A stretch of DNA of 64,000 nt from Microvirga sp. Mcv34 (GTDB lineage Bacteria; Pseudomonadota; Alphaproteobacteria; Rhizobiales; Beijerinckiaceae): contig NZ_JALJRK010000014.1 of NCBI RefSeq assembly GCF_024519725.1, positions 1-64,000 of the forward strand, in the 5' to 3' direction. The number at the start of each line of letters is the position of its first letter. Positions within the stretch are counted from its first letter, which is position 1. The position numbers and the translations under genes were made by a program. Under the pieces are notes generated by a model. It saw only the letters and a list, made by a program, of their open reading frames with translations. It was not told where the DNA came from and did no database searches. Positions 7,399 to 17,354 of this stretch are shown piece after piece.

Positions 7399-10300
7399 TC
7401 AGCCCGAATATATAATGTCTCCAGTATTGCGCCATGCCGTCTCTTTGAGCCGAAACCGGATGCCTTGCTTGTGCCTGCTCTTGACGAATGCCCCCAATCT
7501 TGGGCGCTTCAAGCTATGAGCAAGGCTGCTGACGTTCTGCTCCAAAACATCCCACGGCAGGAGCCTTCCTCTCACCCATGCTTGGATGAACAAGGAGGCT
7601 GGCTTGTTGCCAGAGATGCCGTAGAGCAACATCGCGACCCATTGACCCCACTCGGCGCAGTGGTTGCGTAGCAGGTCGTCCAGCAGGATCGAGACGGCTT
7701 GGCGCGCCTTGGGGCAAGGGGCGCCCGCGCTGGTCCAGAGGGCGTCGATGAAGTTGCCGACTACTTCGACGTGGGATTTCATATCCGCATCGTGAAAGCC
7801 GACGTAGCGCGAAACGGCCTTGAACTCCCATAGTTCGTCTCCCGCTTGGCGCAGCACCTCCTGCAGCAGGTCGGCGTCGAACGTGACAAAGCTGTGGCAG
7901 CGGCCTGCCAAGCCAATCACGGCTCTAGCGTAGGACGCCAAGCCGAGGTGCCCTCTATCGTTCATGCGGTAGAGGACGGCCTGGAGCCAGATGGCCGCGA
8001 CCCTGGTGCCATACCAGGCGAAGACACGGTAGTTGAGGTCATCGGATAGGAGAGGGCAGCCCTTCTCCTTAGCCAGGAAGGCGGCGTCGAAAAATCGGGA
8101 TCCGAAAATATCCAGGGTCTTCCGGACTTCCGGGGCCAAGTCGTCGGGAAGTAGCACCGTCTCGATCTGGCAGCCCGCCTCGATCTTCTCCTTGGCCGCC
8201 TCCACGACCGAGATCTGTTCGGCAATGCGTTCCGGGGTGATGTCGTCCCGGTAGAACTGCCCGTCACGCCAGCCCATCGTCATCTGGCTGCCGCCGTAGC
8301 GCTCCTGAAGGCTCACCTTCATGCGGTCGGCCATGCGCAACGTCGATGCCGGCGTGTAGACCGTGCCGAACCACTCCCGGAGGACGGAGAAGAGGTCCAG
8401 CTCGGCGGCGATCCAGGTCGTGTACGGGTCGAGCACGACGCCCTTGCCGCGGCCCGCATCGACGGTCCTGAACGCCCCGATGCGCTCGTCTGCCGCGCCG
8501 ACGCAGGTTCGGACGTCCTCGCCGAGGCTGCGGAGATACCAGGCGAATCCAACCGGGTCGCCGCCGAGGCGGCGGGCCAAAGCGGCCAGCGGCATGCCTT
8601 CGCGGTGCAGCAGCGCCATCCTGCGCTGCGCCTCCGACGTCTCCTTGACCATCTGCAGCGCGGCGTCCACGTTGCCGTCCTGCATGACGAAGCGGGTGAG
8701 CCCCGGCTTTCCCGGATAACGCAGCTCATACTCCTCGCTGATCACGAGGTGGAGGTGCAGGTACTTGCTCCTGACCTCGGCAACCTTCCATTCTTCGGGC
8801 TCGCCCATTGCCTTGGGGATGGTGAACGTGTCTCCGGCGCGCTTCCCCGTCACCAGGGCCGCCAAGGTGTGGTCCGGGGGATAGACCGTCGTCCCGAAGA
8901 GGTCCGAACCCTCGTCGATGACGAACGTTCGGCTCTCGCCGTGGGGGCCTGCGATCGACACCCATGTGTCCGGGCCGGCCACCGAGATTTGGAGCAGCTC
9001 GCTCCGGTTGGCCGACGAGAACACCAGGTAGACCAGGGACAGCGCCGCGACATGGTCGTCGGGGTGCCGCCGGGCGAGATTAAAGGCCGCGACGAGCGCG
9101 CGGTCTGGCTCACCCGCCTTGCCGACCTCCTGGATAACGGCCGCCTGCTGCTGGACGTGTCCGGTCAGCCGGTCGAGGTTGAGGCGTTTGAACACGTTGC
9201 GCGCCTTGCCCGGCTTCCTGAGCCGCCGGTATGTCTCGGCCAGTCGGTAGGCGACGTAGGGGTCGTTCGGATCCTCCTTGTGGAGGCGGCGGAACATCCG
9301 TTGCGCGTCGGTAAGCTTGTTGGCGTTCAGCAGGACCGTGGCGTGCGCTACCGCGACGCTGCGCCTTGCCCGGAGATCCGGCCGCACCTTCTCGAAAAAG
9401 CTCAGGTTCCGCTTCCGCGGCGGATATTCCTGGGCGTGGGCCATAGCGAGCCAGACATACTCCTTCTCGAAGCCGTGCGCCGGCAGATACCCGTCGAGCA
9501 GGTTGATGACGTCGCTCGGCGAGCCGGACTGCTCCGCATAGTTTGCCACCATGAGGCGGGCGGCGATGTGGCTGTCGGGCGTGATGGCGGCGAGGGCGGC
9601 CCGGTACGCCTCATCGGCGATGTCGGGTTCGCCCAGCAGCACGGCCTCCTGGGCCACGAGCGCCGATTGGCGCGGGTGACCTACAGCAGCCTGCTGGATA
9701 GCCTTCAGCGCGTCGACGCCGGGATGTGTCTCCGGCTTCCGGAACGGCGCGAGCGCGAGGATGGTCCGGACAACGCCTTTCTCGTGCTCCGGGACGTTGG
9801 CCCGTCCAAAGGCCTCGATGGCCCCGTCGACGTCTCCCAGGTGCATCAGTAGGAGGCCGCGGTTGAAGGCTAGGTCCGGATCGTCCGGGAGAACATCGAG
9901 GATCCTCCTTGCAAGATCGTATTTCCGGCTTTCAAGCGCGACGTAGGCGGCGTTGGCCAAAACCTCCTTCTCGCCGATCTTCCGGTCCGCGATCTCCGTC
10001 GCGAGAGCGAGGGCCTTCTCCTTGTCCTGCAGGAGATGGTACGCCACCATCGCGTTTGCCAAGGCCGGGACGGCGTCGTCGTATTGGCGCGTCAGGAACG
10101 CGCTCGGCTTGGACCGCCAATAGGCGTCCAGCACGGTGGCTGCAGTCTCAAGCTCTTTCCGCCTCGGTTCGGGGATGATCCGGGTGCGTTGGATCTCCTC
10201 GTCTGCCACCGCCTCGTCGAGCGTCGCGTAGGCGCAGTAGACCTGCAGGGTCTCGCTGTCCGGATAAAGCTCCAGGCCGCGGCGCGCTTTGGCATGCCAA

Positions 10301-10905
10301 ATCTTCGACGCGCGGCTGCGCAAGAAAATGATCTCGCCACCGAGCACCGGCTCCCGCTCGCGCAGCCCAGGAGGAATGCCCTCGAGCCCGTCCTCGATCT
10401 CCGGGACCATGGCGGCTGCCTGGGGGATGTACGAGGCGGCAAGTTCGTTGGCCGGGTCAGCCCGTAAGACGGACCGGCCGAACTCCACAGCTGACAGCGG
10501 ATCGCCGCCCATCCACAGGGCCAGGATCTTGTTAGCTGCGGCGCGCGGATCCTGTGGTGCATGGTCGTAAGCCTCGAGCCACCAGCGCGACGCCGCCTCA
10601 AGGTTGTCGCTGGCGAAATGCTGGAAGGCAATGTTAGCCTTGACCCGAAACAGGATCGTACCGCTCGCATGTGAAGGAAGACGTGCCAGCAGACTCTGGA
10701 AATCCTTGAGGGCCTCGCGAGGATCTTTGTGGCGTGCCTCGTCTCTTAACCGGTCGATGTCTTGATTGAGGTACGCCTCGAGCGGATCAGGCGATGGTGG
10801 GCCGTCGCTCTGAACGATGTGAGAGGCCGCTCCCCCGTGAGGGGGCAGGAACATCAGTTGACGCAGTGTCTCGCTTACCGTGTTCCGAACATCGTCCGGC
10901 GTCAT
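7399..10905 (-). CDS. Large TPR protein with GreA/B-C-like and PIN-like nuclease domains
   Basis: A 1168-aa cytoplasmic protein. Residues ~50-620 are helical TPR-type repeats (for example ALNLGDVDGAIEAF-like units and AYRLAETYRRLRKPGKARNVF). Residues ~645-735 resemble the C-terminal domain of GreA/GreB (PPDHTLAALVTGKRAGDTFT). Residues ~820-1015 look like a PIN nuclease: Asp826 in VVLDPYTTW, Asp955/Asp956 in PLLSDDLN and Asp1010/1012 in FVTFDADLL. From memory, TPR + GreAB-C + PIN fusions occur in surveys of bacterial conflict systems; I could not verify this. An RNA-cleaving effector is the inference. Start: ATG 10905, but the frame is open upstream to a CTG at 11058 that overlaps the previous stop. 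Confidence 0.75.
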   Translation of the reverse strand: MTPDDVRNTVSETLRQLMFLPPHGGAASHIVQSDGPPSPDPLEAYLNQDIDRLRDEARHKDPREALKDFQSLLARLPSHASGTILFRVKANIAFQHFASDNLEAASRWWLEAYDHAPQDPRAAANKILALWMGGDPLSAVEFGRSVLRADPANELAASYIPQAAAMVPEIEDGLEGIPPGLREREPVLGGEIIFLRSRASKIWHAKARRGLELYPDSETLQVYCAYATLDEAVADEEIQRTRIIPEPRRKELETAATVLDAYWRSKPSAFLTRQYDDAVPALANAMVAYHLLQDKEKALALATEIADRKIGEKEVLANAAYVALESRKYDLARRILDVLPDDPDLAFNRGLLLMHLGDVDGAIEAFGRANVPEHEKGVVRTILALAPFRKPETHPGVDALKAIQQAAVGHPRQSALVAQEAVLLGEPDIADEAYRAALAAITPDSHIAARLMVANYAEQSGSPSDVINLLDGYLPAHGFEKEYVWLAMAHAQEYPPRKRNLSFFEKVRPDLRARRSVAVAHATVLLNANKLTDAQRMFRRLHKEDPNDPYVAYRLAETYRRLRKPGKARNVFKRLNLDRLTGHVQQQAAVIQEVGKAGEPDRALVAAFNLARRHPDDHVAALSLVYLVFSSANRSELLQISVAGPDTWVSIAGPHGESRTFVIDEGSDLFGTTVYPPDHTLAALVTGKRAGDTFTIPKAMGEPEEWKVAEVRSKYLHLHLVISEEYELRYPGKPGLTRFVMQDGNVDAALQMVKETSEAQRRMALLHREGMPLAALARRLGGDPVGFAWYLRSLGEDVRTCVGAADERIGAFRTVDAGRGKGVVLDPYTTWIAAELDLFSVLREWFGTVYTPASTLRMADRMKVSLQERYGGSQMTMGWRDGQFYRDDITPERIAEQISVVEAAKEKIEAGCQIETVLLPDDLAPEVRKTLDIFGSRFFDAAFLAKEKGCPLLSDDLNYRVFAWYGTRVAAIWLQAVLYRMNDRGHLGLASYARAVIGLAGRCHSFVTFDADLLQEVLRQAGDELWEFKAVSRYVGFHDADMKSHVEVVGNFIDALWTSAGAPCPKARQAVSILLDDLLRNHCAEWGQWVAMLLYGISGNKPASLFIQAWVRGRLLPWDVLEQNVSSLAHSLKRPRLGAFVKSRHKQGIRFRLKETAWRNTGDIIYSG

Positions 10906-11054
10906 GCCTGACTCGGTCTGGATGACCTGGTGTGCCTGGATGAGCTGGATCGAGGCGTCGCGGGTCGCGGCGACCGAGATATTGGCGCTCAGTTGTGACG
11001 ATTGATGACCAATAGGGAGGGGCGCATCGTAAGGGTCGGTTGACGATGCGCCGA

Positions 11055-11561
11055 TCAGTTTCCCGGCTCGTCCCGGTTTCCCATCGTCAGGCCGCTGAGC
11101 GTGAAGTCTCCGCCGACTTTCGCCTTCACGCCGATGTCCTGGGCATTCTGAATGTTCTTCAGAAGGACATTGCCCACCACGTCCAGATCCAGGTCGATCT
11201 GGGCCCGCTGGACGGCAGCCTGGGCGTTCGGATCAGCCTTCAGCGCCGCAAGGAGGGCCTGGACGCTTTCCTGGATCTCGGCAGTGTCTTCATTTGGAAT
11301 GGGATTGATTGCAGCCGCGAGTTCGGCGCGTCCCTCGTCCCGGGTCGCGGCATCCCCGATCTTGTCGGCGGCCCGGCCCGCTTGCCGGCCGAAGATGCCG
11401 ACGATCGTACCTTTCAACTTGTTGTAGACGTCCTTGGTAGCTTCCTCAACGGTGGCCGTGGCGGCCACAATCGCGCCTGCCTCAATCGTTTTAAGCAAAA
11501 AAGGGATATCGATAGCTTCAAGCATGTGTGGGAGAGACTCAGCCGGTGGTTGTCCATTCAC
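11055..11561 (-). CDS. Small partner protein with hydrophobic N-terminus and beta-rich tail
   Basis: A 168-aa protein of no named family that I recognise. The N-terminus has an alanine-rich amphipathic/hydrophobic stretch (FLLKTIEAGAIVAATATVEE) followed by VYNKLKGTIVGIFG, a layout I associate with small partners of bacterial NTPase/effector loci (recollection, not checked). The middle is helical. The last ~45 residues (DIGVKAKVGGDFTLSGLTMG) alternate polar and hydrophobic residues with glycine turns, suggesting a short beta-arch or amyloid-like tail. It ends in TGA at 11055-11057, overlapped by a CTG of the downstream TPR-PIN frame, which suggests translational coupling. An alternative start is the ATG at 11525. 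Confidence 0.65.
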   Translation of the reverse strand: MNGQPPAESLPHMLEAIDIPFLLKTIEAGAIVAATATVEEATKDVYNKLKGTIVGIFGRQAGRAADKIGDAATRDEGRAELAAAINPIPNEDTAEIQESVQALLAALKADPNAQAAVQRAQIDLDLDVVGNVLLKNIQNAQDIGVKAKVGGDFTLSGLTMGNRDEPGN

Positions 11562-11677
11562 ACATAATGGGTCCCTTGAAGAAATAGAAGTGCCTTCAAG
11601 GAGCTGGCTAAGCTGTGTTGCGCGAATGGAGTTGGTGTTCGGGGTGGCGCTAACCCTAGACGTGCATCCATTTCCAC

Positions 11678-12295
11678 TTAGAGCTTTCCGAACCAGCGAT
11701 GCCCGTGCTTCTTAAGATAGGGTATATTGAGATTGATGTCGGCGAATTTGCTGAGATTGTCCCAACCACGCACGATGACGTAAAGGGCGCCGATGAGGGC
11801 CGCATAGGCAGTGAATTGCTCGGTTGGTGTTAGGGAAGTCTTGGGATTAATGTAAAGCGGCATGGCTGCAATGACCGCACCCATGGCACCAAAGATGAGT
11901 TCGAGGAGGGCGTAAATCGGACGTACCTTCTGTCGAAGAAGATAGGCGATGAGACCAATGCTAAGGGCAGCGGCAGCCATGCCTAAAGGGCCTAAGAGTG
12001 CATGAGAGTTGGTGAACATAAACCGCGCCACCATGTCGGCGGCGTAATAGGGCCATAAAAGGTCAGATACGATCCAACTGGCAATTGGGATGATTACCAG
12101 AAGAGCAGCGACGGAAGCCACGATGGGATGCTTCCTAAAGCATGCTTGTCTTGCAGAGACTCCTCCAGTCAGGAAGGCCTTGGTTTTTCGGAGGATGACA
12201 ACTGAGCGGGCCGGGAGTGTCTTAAGAACGATCATAGGGTTAGGGAGAGAGTTCTCGTCTTTGGCTTTAGTAGCGCGATTCAGACGAGACGGCAC
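11678..12295 (-). CDS. 4-TM membrane protein of unknown function
   Basis: A 205-aa protein with a basic N-terminal ~55 residues and four hydrophobic segments at about residues 57-79, 100-120, 127-149 and 160-178, ending in a basic tail (YLKKHGHRWFGKL). No family recognised. The reported GTG start at 12295 may be too early; an ATG at 12235 (residue 21) is equally possible. It lies 116 bases before the small partner gene and points the same way as the TPR-PIN gene, so it may belong to the same locus as a membrane component; a looser neighbour relationship is also possible. Confidence 0.6.
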   Translation of the reverse strand: MPSRLNRATKAKDENSLPNPMIVLKTLPARSVVILRKTKAFLTGGVSARQACFRKHPIVASVAALLVIIPIASWIVSDLLWPYYAADMVARFMFTNSHALLGPLGMAAAALSIGLIAYLLRQKVRPIYALLELIFGAMGAVIAAMPLYINPKTSLTPTEQFTAYAALIGALYVIVRGWDNLSKFADINLNIPYLKKHGHRWFGKL

Positions 12296-12655
12296 GACTG
12301 CCGAGTTATGAGGATCGTGACAAGAGAGTGATTGACTTGCCGTGACAGATTAAAGCCCGCCTCATTGGGGTGAGGCGGGCTTTGGCTTCATCTGAGGCGC
12401 GCTATGGGGTGATTATGGCCATCCCTTGCGAGCGTCCTCATCAGCAAACCCTAAGCCAGAACTCGATAGCCATCGTTGTGTATCAACAGTTTTAGCACGT
12501 GGAACAGATCCAGATCCAAACTACAAGTCTCACCGTTCCAACTCGCCACATGCAACTGCGGCGAGCTGTTGCGTCAATTGAGTCAGGCTGAAGGGTGAAT
12601 CCAGCCTAACTTTGGTTCCACTCTCACATTCTCAGTCCTCAATTGCCAATTTTGT
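12296..12655. other. Intergenic region after nrdJ
   Basis: Holds the strong hairpin at 12352-12383 and otherwise nothing I can identify: no ORF of note, no repeat shared with other places in the window. Confidence 0.5.
12352..12383 (-). terminator. Hairpin terminator, probably of nrdJ
   Basis: A perfect 13-bp stem, AAAGCCCGCCTCA against TGAGGCGGGCTTT, with a 6-base loop. Only three T's end each side. It lies 270 bases beyond the nrdJ stop and upstream of the next leftward gene, so it most likely separates the two transcripts. Confidence 0.65.
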
Positions 12656-15600
12656 TTACGAGCACCCCGTCGTGCTGCCGCACGTATCGCACTTCAAGCA
12701 GGTCCCATTCCGCACCAGCGTGAAGTTCGCGCATTCGGGGCAGGCTTCGCCCACATAGCCCTTCATCTTGGCCTCAGCGCGCCGGTCGGCGACCGACGGG
12801 GCGGGGGCTGCGAAGGCGAGCTTGGACATCTCGGCTTCGCCGACCTTTTCCTCCACCTGCACGGCGGGCTGGGCCAGTTCGCTCTTGAGAGCGTTCGCGC
12901 CGGCCGTCAGGCCGCCGATGCGCTGCGGCTGGCTGGCGCCACCCGGGATCAGCATGAGGCGGTCGACGGAGCCGCGGGTGAAGCCGCGGGACACGACGGC
13001 GGTGGCCGGGGCGGGCTCCGGCGCCTTCGACTGGGCTTCGCCCTGGCCGATGGTGGTGGGGCCTGCTTCCGACGGGTCCACGTGGGCGAGATCGTTGCGG
13101 GAGAGATACGACACCGCGAGCTCGCGGAACACGTAGTCGAGGATCGAGGTCGCGGACTTGATGCGCTCGTTGCCCTGGACGAAGCCGGCCGGCTCGAAGC
13201 GCGTGAAGGTGAAGGCCTCCACGTATTCCTCCAGCGGCACGCCGTATTGCAGGCCGAGCGAGATCGCGATGGCGAAGTTGTTCATCATGGCCCGGAAGGC
13301 GGCGCCTTCCTTGTGCATGTCGATGAAGATCTCGCCGAGGCGTCCGTCGTCGTACTCGCCCGTGCGCAGGTACACCTTGTGGCCGCCGACGACGGCTTTC
13401 TGGGTGTAGCCCTTGCGGCGGTCGGGCATCTTCTCGCGGTCGCGAAGCGCCACGACACGCTCGACGATCTTCTCCACGATCTTTTCCGACACGTGGGCGG
13501 CTTTCGCGGCGGTCGGCATGGCGGCGACCTGCTCGACGGCGTCCTCCGCATCCTCGTCCTCATCGGCGATGAGGGCGGAGTTCAGCGGCTGCGAGAGCTT
13601 GGAGCCGTCGCGGTAGAGGGCGTTCGCCTTCAGCGCCAGCTTCCAGGACAGCATGTAGGCGTTCTTGCAATCCTCGACGGTGGCGTCGTTGGGCATGTTG
13701 ATGGTCTTGGAGATCGCGCCCGAGATGAAGGGCTGCGACGCCGCCATCATGCGGATGTGGCTCTCCACCGAGAGATAGCGCTTGCCGATCTTGCCGCAGG
13801 GATTGGCGCAATCGAACACCGCGTAATGCTCGGTCTTGAGGTGCGGGGCGCCTTCCAGCGTCATCGCTCCGCAGATGTGGATGTTCGCGGCCTCGATATC
13901 GGCCTTCGAGAAGCCGAGGAAGGAGAGCAGGTCGAAGGACGGATCGTTGAGCTTCTCGGCCGGGACGTTGAGCGTGCCGGTGAGGAAGTCCTCGCCGAGC
14001 GTCCAGCGGTTGAAGACGAACTTGATGTCGAAGGCCGATTTCAGGCCCTTCTCCACCGCGTCGATCTTCTCGTCCGTGAAGCCCTTCGCAGCGAGCGAGC
14101 CTGGGTTGATGGCGGGAGCTTGGCGCATGGAGCCGTGGCCGACTGCGTAAGCCTCGATCTCGGCGATCTCGGATTCGCGATAGCCCAAGGTCCGCAGCGC
14201 GTCGGGGACGGCCCGGTTGATGATCTTGAAGTAGCCGCCGCCGGCGAGCTTCTTGAACTTCACGAGAGCGAAGTCGGGCTCGATGCCGGTGGTGTCGCAA
14301 TCCATCACGAGGCCGATCGTGCCGGTGGGCGCGATCACGGTGGCTTGCGCGTTGCGGTAGCCGTTCGTCTCGCCGAGTTCCAGGGCGCGGTCCCAGGCGG
14401 CCTTCGCATGGGCGACGAGATCGGCATCCGGGCAGGAGGCGTGATCGAGCGGGACCGGGTTGACGGCGAGGCCCTCATAGCCCTCCGCCTGTCCATGCGC
14501 CGCGCGGCGATGGTTGCGGATCACGCGCAGCATGTGCTTCGCGTTGGCCTTGTAGTTCGGGAACGGCCCGAGCTCGCCGGCCATCTCGGCGGAGGTGGCA
14601 TAGGACACGCCGGTCATGATCGCCGTGATGGCGCCGCCCAGCGCCCGGCCCGCGTCGGAATCGTAGGGCAGGCCCATGGTCATGAGCAGGCCGCCGATAT
14701 TGGCGAAGCCGAGGCCCAGCGTGCGGTATTCGTAGGAGAGCTGCGCGATCTCCTTCGACGGGAACTGCGCCATCATGACCGAGATTTCGAGCACCACGGT
14801 CCACAGGCGGCAGGCATGTTCGAACGAACCGGCGTCGAACTTGTGGTTCTGGCGGTCGAAGAACTGCAGCAGGTTGGCGGAGGCGAGATTGCACGCCGTG
14901 TCGTCCAGGAACATGTATTCCGAGCACGGGTTCGACGCCCGGATGCGGCCACCGGCGGGGCTGGTGTGCCAGTCGTTCATGGTGGTGTTGAAGTGCAGGC
15001 CCGGATCCGCCGACGCCCAGGCGGCGTGGCCGATCTGCTCCCACAGGTCGCGGGCCTTCAGGGTCTTCAGGACCTTGCCGTCCTTGCGGGCCTTGAGGTG
15101 CCAATCGGCATCGGTCTCCACCGCGCGCAAAAAGTCGTCGGTGAGCGAGACGGAGTTGTTGGAGTTCTGGCCGGAGACCGTCAGGTAGGCGTCCGAATCC
15201 CAATCGGTGTCGTAGATCGGGAAGTCGATGTCGGTGTAGCCCTGCTTGGCGAACTGAATGACGCGCTTGATGTAGTTGTCCGGGATCATGACCCGGCGCG
15301 CCAGCTTGATTTCCTTCTTCAGGGCCGGGTTCTTCTCCGGATCGAAGCAGGCATCGCCTTCGGCCTCGCAGTTCACGCAGGCCTTCATGATGGCCTTCAG
15401 GTGCTTGTTGCCGAGCTTGGAGCCGGTCACGAGGGCGGCGACCTTCTGCTCCTCCTTCACCTTCCAGTCGATATAGGCCTCGATGTCCGGATGATCGACA
15501 TCGACCACCACCATCTTGGCGGCGCGGCGCGTGGTGCCGCCCGACTTGATCGCGCCGGCGGCGCGGTCGCCGATCTTGAGGAAGCTCATGAGGCCCGACG

Positions 15601-16351
15601 AGCGGCCGCCGCCGGAGAGCTTTTCGCCCTCGCCGCGCAGCTTCGAGAAGTTAGAGCCGGTGCCGGAGCCGTACTTGAACAGGCGCGCCTCGCGGACCCA
15701 CAGGTCCATGATGCCGCCCTCGTTCACCAGATCGTCCTCGACGCCCTGAATGAAGCAGGCATGGGGCTGCGGGTGCTCGTAGGCCGACTTGGACTTGGTC
15801 AGCTTGCCGGTCTTGTAGTCCACGTAATAGTGGCCCTGGCCGGGACCGTCGATGCCGTAGGCCCAGTGCAGGCCGGTGTTGAACCATTGCGGGGAGTTCG
15901 GCGCCACCATCTGATTGGCGAGCATGAAGCGCAGCTCGTCATAGAAGGCCTGGGCGTCCTCCTCGGAGGAGAAATAGCCGCCCTTCCAGCCCCAATAGGT
16001 CCAGCAGCCCGCGAGGCGGTCGAAGACCTGCTTGGAGGAAATCTCGGAGCCGAAGCGCTGATCTTCCGGCAGGGAGGCAAGCGCCGCCTCGTCAGCCACG
16101 GAGCGCCAGAGCCAGGACGGGACGTCGTTCTCTTCCACCTTCTTCAGGCGGGCCGGAACGCCGGCCTTGCGGAAATACTTCTGGGCCAGAACGTCGGACG
16201 CCACCTGGCTCCAGGTCTCGGGCACCTCGATGTTCTCCAGCCTGAAGACGACCGAACCGTCCGGATTGCGGATCTCGCTCGTGGCGAGCCGGAAGGCGAG
16301 GGAGGAATAAGGCGATTGGCCCGTTTGCGTATAACGCCGCTCGATCCGCAT
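12656..16351 (-). CDS. nrdJ: Vitamin B12-dependent (class II) ribonucleoside-diphosphate reductase
   Basis: A 1231-aa adenosylcobalamin-dependent reductase that makes deoxyribonucleotides with or without oxygen. The barrel motifs are clear: [35 protein letters not shown] and [19 protein letters not shown]. The C-terminus has the redox/zinc-type cysteines [22 protein letters not shown]. The start was set at the ATG at 16351 ([11 protein letters not shown]), the usual N-terminus of alphaproteobacterial NrdJ; an ATG two codons earlier (16357) is possible, and the ~36 further residues of open frame look like 5' leader. An NrdR-box-like palindrome lies ~310 bases upstream. It is monocistronic, with a hairpin downstream. 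Confidence 0.95.
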   Translation of the reverse strand: MRIERRYTQTGQSPYSSLAFRLATSEIRNPDGSVVFRLENIEVPETWSQVASDVLAQKYFRKAGVPARLKKVEENDVPSWLWRSVADEAALASLPEDQRFGSEISSKQVFDRLAGCWTYWGWKGGYFSSEEDAQAFYDELRFMLANQMVAPNSPQWFNTGLHWAYGIDGPGQGHYYVDYKTGKLTKSKSAYEHPQPHACFIQGVEDDLVNEGGIMDLWVREARLFKYGSGTGSNFSKLRGEGEKLSGGGRSSGLMSFLKIGDRAAGAIKSGGTTRRAAKMVVVDVDHPDIEAYIDWKVKEEQKVAALVTGSKLGNKHLKAIMKACVNCEAEGDACFDPEKNPALKKEIKLARRVMIPDNYIKRVIQFAKQGYTDIDFPIYDTDWDSDAYLTVSGQNSNNSVSLTDDFLRAVETDADWHLKARKDGKVLKTLKARDLWEQIGHAAWASADPGLHFNTTMNDWHTSPAGGRIRASNPCSEYMFLDDTACNLASANLLQFFDRQNHKFDAGSFEHACRLWTVVLEISVMMAQFPSKEIAQLSYEYRTLGLGFANIGGLLMTMGLPYDSDAGRALGGAITAIMTGVSYATSAEMAGELGPFPNYKANAKHMLRVIRNHRRAAHGQAEGYEGLAVNPVPLDHASCPDADLVAHAKAAWDRALELGETNGYRNAQATVIAPTGTIGLVMDCDTTGIEPDFALVKFKKLAGGGYFKIINRAVPDALRTLGYRESEIAEIEAYAVGHGSMRQAPAINPGSLAAKGFTDEKIDAVEKGLKSAFDIKFVFNRWTLGEDFLTGTLNVPAEKLNDPSFDLLSFLGFSKADIEAANIHICGAMTLEGAPHLKTEHYAVFDCANPCGKIGKRYLSVESHIRMMAASQPFISGAISKTINMPNDATVEDCKNAYMLSWKLALKANALYRDGSKLSQPLNSALIADEDEDAEDAVEQVAAMPTAAKAAHVSEKIVEKIVERVVALRDREKMPDRRKGYTQKAVVGGHKVYLRTGEYDDGRLGEIFIDMHKEGAAFRAMMNNFAIAISLGLQYGVPLEEYVEAFTFTRFEPAGFVQGNERIKSATSILDYVFRELAVSYLSRNDLAHVDPSEAGPTTIGQGEAQSKAPEPAPATAVVSRGFTRGSVDRLMLIPGGASQPQRIGGLTAGANALKSELAQPAVQVEEKVGEAEMSKLAFAAPAPSVADRRAEAKMKGYVGEACPECANFTLVRNGTCLKCDTCGSTTGCS

Positions 16352-17354
16352 AGTCATTTTCCCAAATATGGAGACAAAAGGTCTCCTGGCCGCGATTTTG
16401 CCCCGCAGCTCATCAGCCCAAATTATTGTTCGACGCCCCAACGACCCGTTCTTTCGGATCGCCACACGTAACCGCCCGAGTTACGGGCCTCCTCGAGACG
16501 CCAAGGGCCGCGCGGCAACACATTGCCACGGAGCTCTGACGCTTACTCTGGGGAGGTTCCAGCCGCCCTTTTGAGGTCGGCCGCCGGTCTCTGATCGGTA
16601 CCCCGGCAAGCTAGTCGTGTTGCGAGCCTTACGTCAAGAACTTGTGTCGCGGCTCGTGGTTCCAACTATATATAGTGGAAGGATGTTAAGAATGTGGAAA
16701 ACTAGCTAAGCCTTGGAGACTCCTCTGAGAATCCTTTCAGGGATTCCACAGAGGCCGAAATGTGCCGGCTCAGGACCGGTAAGAAATCCAACGAGATGTT
16801 GTGCCGGCGCATCATATCGATGGGACAGCTCGCGGCCAGCTCGTGACATGCCAATAGGTGTTAGAAATGGCCCAGATTCCCGGAAAACACGTCTTGGTCG
16901 TCGGTGACTGAGATTGAGAATCGGGTCGCACGCAGGTTGTGACCCTCTTGACGACGGCGGGCACGGAAGAGGGGCGCGACTCAGAGGCCTCAGACGGATT
17001 CGATCAATACGTCTGGAGCAGAACGATTCTTTAGACGAGTTGGCCAGGATCTGGTGAGGCGCCCGCTTCCGAATCGAGATTCGTCACAGAACCAAGTGCC
17101 GAGCGAGATAAGCCGGCCGGCACGGTCCGCCTAGAAAGCAAATGGACAATGTGAGGGTAGGTTGGTCGGTGGGTACGGAAAGCCACCGTCGATCACGTAA
17201 CGTCGTGCAACTGGAAAGCTCATTGGTCCCAAGAAATGCAACTAAGTTGCGCTAGAAACCTAATTGATAATTTATAACGTAAAAAACGAGATGTTGTGCC
17301 GGGACTGCGCAAGTCTCCCGCGACGGCGTCACTAGCGTAAGGGATCAAGGGGCT
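16352..17354. other. 1-kb intergenic region between nrdJ and the RTX gene
   Basis: The divergent promoters of nrdJ and the RTX gene must lie here. It contains an NrdR-box-like site (16663-16678) and, at 16867-16950, a stretch whose conceptual reading hints at a decayed receiver domain with two stops. I see no cobalamin riboswitch, no RNA gene and no convincing ORF; a 64-codon frame at 16713-16907 has no coding character. Confidence 0.5.
16663..16678. promoter_or_regulatory. NrdR-box-like palindrome
   Basis: The 16-base CAACTATATATAGTGG has the palindromic core CTATATATAG, which fits the CWATATATWG core I remember for boxes bound by the ribonucleotide-reductase repressor NrdR. It is upstream of nrdJ, which supports the reading. 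Boxes usually come in pairs ~30 bp apart; I found no convincing second one. Confidence 0.5.

Noticed and set aside
12352-12383. Hairpin as a possible small RNA or tRNA fragment
   Set aside because: Only a simple stem-loop with short T-ends; a terminator explains it.
13082-16471. 1129-codon ORF on the + strand opposite nrdJ
   Set aside because: Antisense mirror of a GC-rich gene; the reading has no protein motifs and is rich in Arg/Val/Gly as expected for such shadows.
16713-16907. 64-codon ORF between nrdJ and the RTX gene
   Set aside because: No ribosome site, no family resemblance, biased Arg/Gly composition.
16352-17354. Cobalamin riboswitch in front of the B12-dependent reductase
   Set aside because: I could not find the B12-box or the paired arms; only an NrdR-like site is recognisable.
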